A stretch of DNA of 60,424 nucleotides from a virus, in the IMG/VR virus record IMGVR_UViG_3300030329_003758, positions 1 to 60,424 of that record; one strand, given 5' to 3'. How positions within the stretch are numbered: position 1 is the stretch's first letter; each line of letters starts with the position of its first letter. Below are positions 16,743 through 24,649 of the stretch, piece by piece. Below the pieces are notes generated by a model. It did no database searches, was not told where the DNA came from, and saw only the letters and a list, made by a program, of their open reading frames with translations. A program made the position numbers and the translations under genes.

Positions 16743-19267
16743 GTCTCCAACCAGTTAGTGCCGATCTCCGCTTCGGCTGTGTAATCAAGCTTATGGTTTG
16801 TCTTTCGACGGCGGTTCATTGCAGACTGGAGAATCTTTACAGCCTCCTCTGCATCATCCTCATGCACCTCAAAAAGAAGAGAGTCATGACATTGGTTTAC
16901 CAAGCCAGTCTTCTTGTTAAAGTTGAAAGGGAGGGCACCCCTGGTCGGCTCCAACATCGTGCCATCGATAGAATTAGTTGACCAACCAGGGATACCCAGA
17001 ACTAGTTCCAACATGGACTCGTGCACAATAGATGCACCACCAGATTGGATGGGATGATTTACAAGCTCATTCAGCTTTTCTTCATCCTTGAAGTCACGGC
17101 GTCGGTGCCACAAAGAATCATCGATGTAGCCCTGACGACGGTACAGTTGTTGAATCTTTCGCCACCACTTGGGGATCTCAGGGACTGCACGCTTCAGCCC
17201 ATTGACCACATCACGTACATCTCGGTGGGAAAGGTGTGCGTAGATTAGTGCGCCATCGTCATCCTCTACACTCACCACCTGCTGATGGATGGTGGGGATA
17301 CTCGCAGCGTACTGCCATGCATAGAAGACGTTCTTGGTAATACCGCGAGTAGTCTTGAAGACACCCTTGCCCTTATCAGCCCTGTTCTCAGGAGCACCAT
17401 CGAGTTCCCAGATGCTCTTACCATAGACAATCTCCATGTTCTCATTGTGAGGGTCGAGCTTGTCGTTAATGATTTTTAGGAGCCTCTCAGCATTAGCCTC
17501 CTCTGCCAACAAACGTAGCTCAAGCTGATCCATGTCAGCCCCAACGAACAAATGCCCCTCTTCAGGTATAAAGATGTCCCGCAGAAATGCTGGAATATTC
17601 TGCGCATTGGGCTCACTTGAAGAATATCTACCCGTGGCTGGCAATCTGTTGTAGGCTGGGTGAATCCGCCCATCGCTCATGATCAGCCTTTCCTTCATGG
17701 GCTTGATGTAGGTTCCAAGCAACTTGCTATACCTGCGAACCATCCGAACAGCCTGAACAAGCTCGCGCTGTTCCTCCTCCAGATTGTGGTGGGTGATCAT
17801 TGCCCGGAGAGTCTCATCATCCGTACTTGGGTCACCTGTCTTCTCGTTGTACTTCTCTGGAGTTAGCTTCCAGTTAGAGTAGAGAAGACTCCGCAGTTGG
17901 AGAGTAGAGTTAGCGTTGAACTCAGGACTGACAACCTGTGCACAGATCTTCTTGTTTTCTTCTAGCTTCCTCAAGAATTCAGACTCATGAAAAAAGAGTC
18001 GATCCTTGTCTACACGCATACCAAGGGTCTGCATGCCTACACCAACAGACTGTAGCTCATGCTCTCTCTGTAGAAGATGCCACTGACTTCTACCCCGAAC
18101 CACACGGGCAAGGGGTGCGGCTACCCTAGCGGTCGCGCAAGCATCCTTGGCGCAGTAGGTCCAAAGCTCTCTGTCATCCCGAGCATTTAGTGCAGTATGG
18201 TTTGCCTTCCATGCTTCTACAAAGTCTGTATAGACAGACGTGACGAAGCCCAGGTTGTGGGGCATTTCATTATCAGCCAACAGGTGTAGTAATAGAGTGT
18301 CGGCTGAGAGTTTGGGGGTGATGCCAATGGAGTTTTCAATGACAAGCCTGTCATATTGTCCAGCATTGTGCCCAATGATGGGGGGCTTACCCTCTTCTAG
18401 GAACCTAGCTAGCTCATCCCGAATCTTAATCTCTGTCTGTGGATCGAAGAACGAGGACTTGCCATCAATAGATAAGAACGGAATGACGATGCTACGGGTC
18501 AGGTTGGAGAGAGCTACACACCTGAGATTAGCGCTGATTGGATTACGAGAGTCAGTCTCAACGTCATAGGCAATCGGGTCACCAACTTCCTGGAAGTTTT
18601 TTAGGGCCGCTTTTAGAGCTGAGATTGACAAGATAAAATCTATCTCTGGATCCTTCCATGTTAGCTCGCCCTTGAAGAAGCGAAAGGCCCTAGCTATGTC
18701 GCCTTGAAAGACGCTCCTCCACTTAGGAGAGCGCAGCACAAATGCTGGGTGGACTGTGTAGGCTACCTTGACCTTTCCCCATGGCTTCTCGATTACCTCA
18801 CACGCCCCGCGTGTGCCCATGATGGATGTATAGGAACCCCGGATAGCAGTAGCAGCCGTCGAGCCCAGGCATATTATCTGAGTGAAGCCTTCAATCTCAT
18901 CATCAACACGCGGCTTACAGCACTCGTGTGGAGTGGGGTGCTCTGGCTTACCCTCTTTTCTCCTTTTTTTATTTGTCCTAGAGAGTCTCGTCATGAATGA
19001 ATCGAGTCTGTTCTGCGGAGGTCGGCAGGCCAGCACGTTATTTATCTGGCATTCATCTCGCTTGACACCGCAGTAATCTAAGGCTGCCTGAAGCTCCTGA
19101 CCTGATGGCCCAACGAAGGGTCTACCCTCTGCAACCTCATGACCACCAGGAGCCTCACCAATAATAAGGATCCGATCTTCAGGGTGGTGTTCTGTAAGGA
19201 CAGGAGCAAACTCCTCCTTACTCTTCCAAAGAGCCCCAAGGGGGCAGATGTCACATTTCGCTTTCAT
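16739..19267 (-). CDS. Uracil-DNA glycosylase (family 4 type) fused to family A DNA polymerase with 3'-5' exonuclease
   Basis: Residues 1-200 are a complete family 4 UDG: Fe-S cysteines C5, C8, C81 and C116/C117, motif GEAPG (37-41), GRPFVGPSG (48-56), CRPPQNR (81-87) and the HPAFVLR loop (173-179). Residues 230-390 are a DnaQ-like exonuclease with D235/E237, D306 and D375 present. Residues 400-842 are family A polymerase: TGRYSS (545-550), motif A D578 (DMDQLELRL), motif B R641-x3-K645 with Y649 and Y653, and motif C H794-D795. It is the replicative polymerase. UDG-PolA fusions are known in some phages such as SPO1. Position 649 matches E. coli Pol I F762; Tyr there is typical of lytic phage enzymes. 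No Shine-Dalgarno is visible, but TATAGT lies two bases before the ATG. Confidence 0.95.
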   Translation of the reverse strand: MKAKCDICPLGALWKSKEEFAPVLTEHHPEDRILIIGEAPGGHEVAEGRPFVGPSGQELQAALDYCGVKRDECQINNVLACRPPQNRLDSFMTRLSRTNKKRRKEGKPEHPTPHECCKPRVDDEIEGFTQIICLGSTAATAIRGSYTSIMGTRGACEVIEKPWGKVKVAYTVHPAFVLRSPKWRSVFQGDIARAFRFFKGELTWKDPEIDFILSISALKAALKNFQEVGDPIAYDVETDSRNPISANLRCVALSNLTRSIVIPFLSIDGKSSFFDPQTEIKIRDELARFLEEGKPPIIGHNAGQYDRLVIENSIGITPKLSADTLLLHLLADNEMPHNLGFVTSVYTDFVEAWKANHTALNARDDRELWTYCAKDACATARVAAPLARVVRGRSQWHLLQREHELQSVGVGMQTLGMRVDKDRLFFHESEFLRKLEENKKICAQVVSPEFNANSTLQLRSLLYSNWKLTPEKYNEKTGDPSTDDETLRAMITHHNLEEEQRELVQAVRMVRRYSKLLGTYIKPMKERLIMSDGRIHPAYNRLPATGRYSSSEPNAQNIPAFLRDIFIPEEGHLFVGADMDQLELRLLAEEANAERLLKIINDKLDPHNENMEIVYGKSIWELDGAPENRADKGKGVFKTTRGITKNVFYAWQYAASIPTIHQQVVSVEDDDGALIYAHLSHRDVRDVVNGLKRAVPEIPKWWRKIQQLYRRQGYIDDSLWHRRRDFKDEEKLNELVNHPIQSGGASIVHESMLELVLGIPGWSTNSIDGTMLEPTRGALPFNFNKKTGLVNQCHDSLLFEVHEDDAEEAVKILQSAMNRRRKTNHKLDYTAEAEIGTNWLET

Positions 19268-19309
19268 TTACTATAGGTGCCAAAGAGAGAAAGTTTGCGA
19301 AGAAAACTG

Positions 19310-19360
19310 AAAAAAGTCTTGAGGTCCAGTCAGGGAGAATTACGCCACTCCCTGACTGGA
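19310..19360 (-). terminator. Second leftward terminator-like hairpin before the polymerase gene
   Basis: A 13-base perfect stem (TCCAGTCAGGGAG at 19325-19337, CTCCCTGACTGGA at 19348-19360) with a 10-base loop. On the leftward RNA a T6 run follows nine bases later (19310-19315). The gap between stem and T-run is longer than usual, so it may be an attenuator or processing site. Confidence 0.5.
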
Positions 19361-19623
19361 ACCAGTGAAAACAAAACCACTGGTATGACAACCCAAAAAC
19401 ATCCTCAAGATCCGCCTCCACCTGCCCATTCGCACATTACAATTTTGTCCATCCCTTTCGGGCCACAACGCCCCCTGCCGACAAACAAAAATAGCAGGAG
19501 TTGGACACAAAGACATGGCATCTGCCTCTGCGGAGTAATACCGGGGGAGGAATTGACTTCTGCTGTACCACTCCCCTACGGTCTGCATGTGCTTAGCAGT
19601 ATGTAACAATAGGTACAGCATAG

Positions 19624-19655
19624 TAAAAAGGGGCAGACTATGACACCGGTCTGCC
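19624..19655 (-). terminator. Leftward intrinsic terminator after the SSB-like gene
   Basis: The stem GGCAGAC/GTCTGCC (19632-19638 with 19649-19655) is followed on the leftward strand by CC and TTTTT (19625-19629). A classic rho-independent terminator closing unit D about 50 bases after its last gene. Confidence 0.75.
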
Positions 19656-19705
19656 AGCGGTCGGGGGACATTGCTAAAACCCCCTGGGAGGCTCGATCAG
19701 ACTCC

Positions 19706-20230
19706 CTATGAAAGAAGGTACTCAAACTCGTCGCCCGAGTCATTGTCTTTCGCCTTGCCATTCACGGGTGCGGAGTCTTCAGAAGAAGACAGTGCAGTGT
19801 TCATGGCTTCGAACCGGCTCTGTGGGTAGAAGGTGTACTTGGCATAGGAGCCCGTTACAGCCTTGCCCTTCTCATCTACTTGGGGTGGGGTGTAGCTGAA
19901 GTACACAGTCCGACCATAAAGCTTGTGGAAGGGAACATCTTCCGTACCCATAAGCTTAGCTTCTGGAACACCAGCCGAGATAAGGAAAGACTTCAGGTAT
20001 CGCTTAGCAGTGGGACTATCCAAGTCATACCGCTCACGATGGCGGAGCCCATCCGTGTTCATGTAGGCATAGAGAACTCCATTCAACTCTTTGCACTCGG
20101 GATCTTTATCATCCGGGAAGTGCTGAAAGTCTACGATTGAGCCTGTATGCATACCTGCTGGAAGTACTGCGATTCCGCCAGTAGCAGCGGAGACTCCGGT
20201 GAAATCAATCTTGATGTTTAGGGGATTCAT
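19706..20230 (-). CDS. SSB-like / replication accessory protein with acidic tail (174 aa)
   Basis: I chose the ATG at 20230 (MNPLNIKIDF), which has an upstream AGGAGA site; a longer frame to 20293 lacks this. The body has the strand-rich, Tyr- and Phe-containing pattern seen in phage single-strand-binding proteins (for example GRTVYFSYTPPQ), then a low-complexity segment and a strongly acidic end (DNDSGDEFEYLL), as SSBs use to recruit partners. It directly follows a Sak4-like ATPase gene, a frequent pairing. The SSB role is inference from architecture and context, not from a recognised OB-fold motif. Confidence 0.6.
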   Translation of the reverse strand: MNPLNIKIDFTGVSAATGGIAVLPAGMHTGSIVDFQHFPDDKDPECKELNGVLYAYMNTDGLRHRERYDLDSPTAKRYLKSFLISAGVPEAKLMGTEDVPFHKLYGRTVYFSYTPPQVDEKGKAVTGSYAKYTFYPQSRFEAMNTALSSSEDSAPVNGKAKDNDSGDEFEYLLS

Positions 20231-20258
20231 TTTAGTTTTAGTTCTCCTGTGGCTGGGG

Positions 20259-21140
20259 TTACCAACCACTGTTTGATTCGATGAACAACTCATCGATCAT
20301 GTTTTCCCTGGACTCCGTAAGCACTGCCCTATGCAACGCATCCTGCAGAGCCCATCGAACATGGGGTACGGAATGCTTCTTACGGAGAACAAGAGAAGCT
20401 TTTTGTAGAACCTCTCTCCAGTTTTCAATCCCACTATCTAGGATTGCCTTGGAGAGTCCTTCTACTGTAGTAGTTTGCCACGCCAAATCTTTGGGGCGGG
20501 GAATGTCATAGCCAGCAAGACGCATGGCTTCTGCTAGATTCATTGGAGCATTGCTAGGAAAGACAGACAGTCTATCGCCAGCAATGTATTGAGCATCGGA
20601 GACTGTACGGAGTACAAAGCTCCAGGGCTTAGCAGTCTCCTCATAAACAACACGGGCTACAACATCTGAGAACGCACTGAACTGCTCTGGTAACTGACCC
20701 GGCAGGGCAGGACCGCCACGTACAAACTTACCAGATGAAGTCTTAGGTGGAGCTTCATGGCAGTTGAAGATTACGTGGGTTCCTTTTTCTGTCGCCGCAC
20801 GAGCCGCATCTCTCATCTTTAAAACCTGATGCCTAAGGGCACGCCACATCTCACCGAAAGAGTGTGACTGTTCAAGCTGTGCAATGGTCTGCTCTACGAG
20901 AATAGAGAAGTCATCCATTACTATAGTGGGATGCTTACCAGCCTCTGCCTCTACAATCTTTGCAGCAGCTTCTACGTTATGTGCCGAGGCTACCTTCAGA
21001 TCCTCTAGACCTAGGAAGTTCTTTAGTGGGAGAAGACCACCGGGCTGAGCAATAAACAAACCAGTAGCTCCTACTGCACCTGTGCAAGTACTCTTACCAG
21101 TCTTGGCAGGTCCGTAGACTGTAACGAATACCCCGTTCAT
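20259..21140 (-). CDS. Sak4-like RecA-fold ATPase (293 aa)
   Basis: Walker A GPAKTGKST (10-18), Walker B PTIVMDD (71-77), and a later strand THVIFNCHEAPP typical of phage RecA-core ATPases of the Sak4 type. These assist single-strand annealing recombination together with SSB, and the next gene downstream is SSB-like. The start overlaps the previous stop (ATGA). The protein is longer than a minimal RecA core, with about 100 extra C-terminal residues of unknown role. Confidence 0.75.
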   Translation of the reverse strand: MNGVFVTVYGPAKTGKSTCTGAVGATGLFIAQPGGLLPLKNFLGLEDLKVASAHNVEAAAKIVEAEAGKHPTIVMDDFSILVEQTIAQLEQSHSFGEMWRALRHQVLKMRDAARAATEKGTHVIFNCHEAPPKTSSGKFVRGGPALPGQLPEQFSAFSDVVARVVYEETAKPWSFVLRTVSDAQYIAGDRLSVFPSNAPMNLAEAMRLAGYDIPRPKDLAWQTTTVEGLSKAILDSGIENWREVLQKASLVLRKKHSVPHVRWALQDALHRAVLTESRENMIDELFIESNSGW

Positions 21141-21634
21141 GACCGCACCTCGAACAGTTCAAGCTGTCCTAGAGCTTCCTCATCACAAGGTACAGATGGG
21201 TGCAGTAGATCTATGATCTCAAAGGGAGCAAGCCGGTAGCCGTTAGCCCAGTCTTCAGGATCTTCTACAATCACATCTCCGATTCTTTCCAGGCTATTCT
21301 CTGCCCACTTGAATACAGCCTTATTCTCAAGCAGTGCCATCTTGAGAATGGCAGCGGTGGCCTTACCACATGTATCGCCCGTTGCGATGAAGAGATCATA
21401 GACAGGCTTTCCTGTCATGAAGTCCTTTCGGGTTACGATGCCTGTCTGCCATGCATCCCAATCCCCGTGAGCATTCTTCTCGAAGTCCTCACGACCTGAA
21501 ACAACACGGATATGGTCGGAGGTATCAGCACCCTGCTTACTTGCAATGAAGTCACGGATGTCGATGCAAGCATCCCAGATGTCATCGTAAGGCATCGAGG
21601 ATGGGTGGGCAAAAAAGGCTCTTGTACTAATCAC
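21137..21634 (-). CDS. Hypothetical protein (165 aa), recombination operon
   Basis: GTG start overlapping the HNH-gene stop (GTGA) with AGAAGGA upstream. The protein is acidic, without membrane segments, and has a middle part TGDTCGKATAAILKM and an acidic C-terminus. I do not recognise it. Tight overlaps on both sides place it in the same translation-coupled operon as the nuclease and the Sak4-like ATPase. Confidence 0.7.
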   Translation of the reverse strand: MISTRAFFAHPSSMPYDDIWDACIDIRDFIASKQGADTSDHIRVVSGREDFEKNAHGDWDAWQTGIVTRKDFMTGKPVYDLFIATGDTCGKATAAILKMALLENKAVFKWAENSLERIGDVIVEDPEDWANGYRLAPFEIIDLLHPSVPCDEEALGQLELFEVRS

Positions 21635-21879
21635 TTCTTTTTCCTTCTGTATTTGAGTTTTCTTCTTCGGTTAGTTTTCTGGTCAACAACTCTGATGTTG
21701 TCTTTGGAATCTGACCCGCCCTTAGAGATGGGTACTTTGTGGTCGACTTCTTTTCCTTGGGGTGGGTCTAGTTCTCGGTGGAGTTTATTCCTACGAGCCC
21801 TCTCCCTCTTGGCCTTCCGGTCTGAATGGTCCCTGTCGTACTCTTTCCTGTAGTTCCGGTCCTCTGGTTTCTGCGGCAT
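21631..21879 (-). CDS. Small HNH endonuclease-like protein (82 aa)
   Basis: I place the start at 21879 (MPQKPEDRNY). The region EVDHKVPISKGG, then DNIRVV and KTNRRR, gives the HNH layout D46-H47, N61, N70. The rest is very basic (KAKRERARRNK and a C-terminal KLKYRRKKK), consistent with DNA binding. It overlaps the upstream small gene by about 89 bases in another frame. It could be a homing-type or replication-linked nuclease; no zinc-knuckle cysteines are present. Confidence 0.7.
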   Translation of the reverse strand: MPQKPEDRNYRKEYDRDHSDRKAKRERARRNKLHRELDPPQGKEVDHKVPISKGGSDSKDNIRVVDQKTNRRRKLKYRRKKK

Positions 21880-22102
21880 TGTTTTGTTCCTCCAATGAAC
21901 GTGCATAGTCTGCAAGTGTAGGTATATCCATGGGTCTTGAACCACGATCATACTTCTTTAGAGGTATACCCTTGCGACGATATTGAGCAGCCCTACTAGC
22001 AACTGCTGTCTTCTTCATGCTCAGACGCTGTGCTGCTTCAGCGGTGCAGCTAGAGGTTTGCCATACTTGGATAAACTTCTTGGGATCGATACGCTTGGTC
22101 AT
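21791..22102 (-). CDS. Small helix-turn-helix-like protein (103 aa)
   Basis: Starts at 22102 with ATGA overlapping the nuclease stop. Residues about 5-45 (QVWQTSSCTAEAAQRLSMKKTAVASRAAQYRRKG) show the spacing of a helix-turn-helix DNA-binding domain of the kind found in phage small regulators; the C-terminal half is Glu/Arg/Gln-rich. The 3' third overlaps the HNH gene in another frame. Translational coupling supports it. The exact binding role is unknown. Confidence 0.6.
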   Translation of the reverse strand: MTKRIDPKKFIQVWQTSSCTAEAAQRLSMKKTAVASRAAQYRRKGIPLKKYDRGSRPMDIPTLADYARSLEEQNNAAETRGPELQERVRQGPFRPEGQEGEGS

Positions 22103-22947
22103 TGGGATTCTCCCCATTGGCAGGTTTCAAAGGCTGGACATGGACCGTACTTCCCATAGCAAATCTGTTCGCTAAAGACAGGTGGGTAGTCCAGTGGTTT
22201 TTCCAGATGTGCATACTTCTGGATTCTTTCTTCAGTCTGCTTGAGACTGTGAATGAAATGAGAGAGGGCAGAAGGAGCAGGTTCAATAGGACACCGATGG
22301 TATCCATAGGGCTCGCTCATCTTCACCCTGTTGATGATTACTCCCCGGAACCGTCCAGGGTATGCAACTCTACCGAGGCACTGATAGCCCAGGAACTGCC
22401 CATTAAGAATATGCTGGCGAAGACTCTTGGAATCAATACGCGAACAAGTTTTGTGGTCAACAATCCAGACTCCTCCGCCGACATCCTCAATGATTAGATC
22501 AGCACGCTGTGTATATAGAAAGGTTCCCTCTCCATTAAGGTTAGGGATGTGGGCTCTTAGCTCTCGCTCAACTTCCAGGATCTTCCAGTCACAGGAGGAG
22601 TCGTAGCGCATTGTGTAGTCTTTGATTACCCTCTGCACAGGCTCAATCTGATCCTTCCAAAGCTGTGCTTCAGCACCTGTAGTTTCGGCCCACTCTGTCA
22701 TACCAAGACGCTTCACGGCATCTAGTTGGTGCAGGTAACCAGGGGCATGGTTGTTATTTTGTCTATGCAGGTAGTAGTGAGCTAGACCCACATGAAAAAG
22801 ACTGCCTCTCACCAGGGGCATGGTCAGGGGGAAGTTCATATCAGCCTTGTGATTGAAAGCCCACCAGCGCATGCAGCGGTTCGCCTGCTCAAACTGGTGC
22901 CACCCGCGCTCAGAGGGGCCAGCATCTAGCAGCTTGTCCGGTTCCAT
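22099..22947 (-). CDS. Cas4/RecB-like PD-(D/E)XK nuclease with predicted Fe-S cluster (282 aa)
   Basis: The nuclease core is visible: H53, D150 (RADLIIED), D164-H-K166 (WIVDHKT) and Q186-x-x-Y (QFLGYQ region). C25 near the N-terminus and C263, C270 and C276 near the end (ICYGKYGPCPAFETC) fit the four-cysteine Fe-S arrangement of Cas4 and AddB nucleases. It should act as a single-strand exonuclease in recombination or end processing. A Shine-Dalgarno GGAG lies before the ATG, and a consensus promoter lies 55-80 bases upstream, so it heads unit D. Confidence 0.85.
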   Translation of the reverse strand: MEPDKLLDAGPSERGWHQFEQANRCMRWWAFNHKADMNFPLTMPLVRGSLFHVGLAHYYLHRQNNNHAPGYLHQLDAVKRLGMTEWAETTGAEAQLWKDQIEPVQRVIKDYTMRYDSSCDWKILEVERELRAHIPNLNGEGTFLYTQRADLIIEDVGGGVWIVDHKTCSRIDSKSLRQHILNGQFLGYQCLGRVAYPGRFRGVIINRVKMSEPYGYHRCPIEPAPSALSHFIHSLKQTEERIQKYAHLEKPLDYPPVFSEQICYGKYGPCPAFETCQWGESQ

Positions 22948-23001
22948 ATCAACTCCATATTAGCCTTGGTGATGGGGAGGATTTTCCCCGCTCTCTCTAC
23001 T

Positions 23002-23030
23002 GTTATAGCAAGGGGGTAGAGTGGTGTCAA
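23002..23030 (-). promoter_or_regulatory. Strong sigma-70 promoter for the nuclease/recombination operon (unit D)
   Basis: On the leftward strand TTGACA (23025-23030) and TATAAC (23002-23007) are separated by exactly 17 bases. The -35 context GCTTGACACCACT is repeated at the promoter of unit C. It partly overlaps the end of the SNF2-type helicase gene. Confidence 0.85.
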
Positions 23031-24640
23031 GCACTATTTGACCCCAGCCCCGATATTCTTTCGAGCAGGTCGCCCTGCGTTTGACTCATGCTCTCCTCTA
23101 AATCTACGAGCGTAGCATCGTCCTCAATAGTAGACACAGCAGGTAGTTTATCGAGAAGAATGTCTGCTACATGCTCGTCCACAGTCCCTCTAGATATAAT
23201 GTAGGAGACTAGAACAGGACGTTTCTGCCCTGTACGAGAGAAGCGTCCTTCCCACTGTCGAATGGAGCGGGGGGTCCAGGGTAGCATAACAAACAATGCA
23301 AGATCAGTGTCCTGGAGGTTGACACTTTCCCCCCACGCATCTCCTGTACCAACAAGAACACAGGGGTCAGTAGATTCCATGTATTCTATACGAATCTTGT
23401 CACGCTCAGATGTAGATGTACCACCATGGGCACACCACACAGCTACATCAACTGCGTTCTGGATTTCTTTTCCTAGCCGATCACAGTCAGAGCGGCGGCC
23501 AGTAAAAACAACCACCTTCTGTCCAAACCCAACAGCTTCCTTCACTCTGCCAATGACATACTTTCTCTTGCGGGATGCAGCCTCAAACAGCATCGTCTCA
23601 AAGATGCTGGATTTGTCTCCAGACTTGTTAGCATTCTGGATGTCTCTCTTGAAAGCTGATGGAGAGTTCTGCTCATCTCTATCCAAATATACAAACTGTC
23701 TACGCTTAGGGGGCAGATTTGCAAGGATGGCTTTCTGGTCTGTCTTGTACCTCACCCACTCAAGGCGAGAGACAAGCTCATCTTCGTTGGATATCCCATC
23801 ATACTTCCAGCCATAAAGATCTTTGAAGCCAGCGCAGTAGCGCTCCCCAAACTTATGGAACGTACCCCACTGCCAAGGCTCAACTAGATCAAGCTGTGCC
23901 CACAGATCTTTTGGTCTGTTTGGTATGGGTGTAGCAGTCAGCCCAAACCTGCGCTCTGCTACCTTGGATATCTCAGCCGCGCACGACGCCGTGTTTCCCA
24001 GTCGATCAAACCTTGTCTTCCCGTTCGGGAGTAGTACAGGTTTGACTCGCTTCGGGTTCTTCGCCCAATGAATCTCATCATAAACAACGGAATGTGGTCG
24101 TAGTTTGAGTAGTGCATCTTCCCACGCAATCAGTGTTTCCCAAGCCACGATGTAGATACACCGTGGGTCGTGTTGAATCTTTTCTATGTCTTTGATGCCG
24201 CTCAGGACTTTAGGCTGGAAGCGAGTAAACTTTCGGATTTCCTCGCGCCAAGTTCCACGGGCAGCAGCCTTAGTTATAACCAGCTTTGGTTTCTTGACAG
24301 CAGCAGCCAACCAAAGAAGTCCACAAAGAGTCTTGCCCGAGCCTGGGGGTGACCATGCATGGTAGCCAGGACGGACGATAGCGCGACTAACGATCTCCAT
24401 CTGGTGTGGCATGACCACATCTCTCACCCAGGGCAGGAATGCTGAAGACTCCAAGATTTTTTCAACACGGGCTGTATCAGATTTGACACAGCCTATTTTA
24501 GAAAAAAGATCTAGACCCAAAAAGTCCAGTGAATTCAATGGGATACGGCACCCAAAGTTATGCTTGTTTTTCCACATTCCTGGGATTTCTTCAGCACCAG
24601 CAGGCACCATGGGATGCCGCACGAATAGCGGATAGAGCAT
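23027..24640 (-). CDS. SNF2-type superfamily 2 helicase (537 aa)
   Basis: Helicase motifs are complete: motif I PPGSGKT (98-104), motif II DEIH (188-191), motif III GLTATPIPNRPKDLW (from about 233), and a C-terminal motif VI RQWEGRFSRTGQ. This matches phage SNF2/DEAD-like helicases that act at replication or recombination forks. A GGGGG site precedes the ATG, ten bases after the primase stop, so it is co-transcribed with the primase-helicase. Confidence 0.9.
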   Translation of the reverse strand: MLYPLFVRHPMVPAGAEEIPGMWKNKHNFGCRIPLNSLDFLGLDLFSKIGCVKSDTARVEKILESSAFLPWVRDVVMPHQMEIVSRAIVRPGYHAWSPPGSGKTLCGLLWLAAAVKKPKLVITKAAARGTWREEIRKFTRFQPKVLSGIKDIEKIQHDPRCIYIVAWETLIAWEDALLKLRPHSVVYDEIHWAKNPKRVKPVLLPNGKTRFDRLGNTASCAAEISKVAERRFGLTATPIPNRPKDLWAQLDLVEPWQWGTFHKFGERYCAGFKDLYGWKYDGISNEDELVSRLEWVRYKTDQKAILANLPPKRRQFVYLDRDEQNSPSAFKRDIQNANKSGDKSSIFETMLFEAASRKRKYVIGRVKEAVGFGQKVVVFTGRRSDCDRLGKEIQNAVDVAVWCAHGGTSTSERDKIRIEYMESTDPCVLVGTGDAWGESVNLQDTDLALFVMLPWTPRSIRQWEGRFSRTGQKRPVLVSYIISRGTVDEHVADILLDKLPAVSTIEDDATLVDLEESMSQTQGDLLERISGLGSNSA

Positions 24641-24649
24641 GAGTACCCC

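Larger units (their letters stand above)
19268..19705. other. 438-base gene-free interval with several hairpins between units D and E
   Basis: I see no credible gene. The leftward RNA would meet, in order: GGGGG/CCCCC (near 19660-19685), a terminator (19624-19655), a seven-base ACCAGTG/CACTGGT hairpin (19361-19384), and a 13-base perfect hairpin (19325-19360) followed by a T-run. Just before the polymerase start is TATAGT (19270-19275). The open frames here have no Shine-Dalgarno and cross these hairpins. Likely a termination and re-initiation zone, possibly with a small RNA. Confidence 0.7.

Noticed and set aside
18528-18540. ATTAGCGCTGAT in the polymerase gene matching the 26-base tandem repeat
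   Set aside because: A short match within coding sequence, without the rest of the repeat; probably chance.
19277-19621. Open frames on both strands in the gap before the polymerase gene
   Set aside because: They cross strong hairpins and terminators, lack Shine-Dalgarno sites, and their composition (Pro/Cys/Trp clusters) does not look like protein. The region reads better as regulatory.
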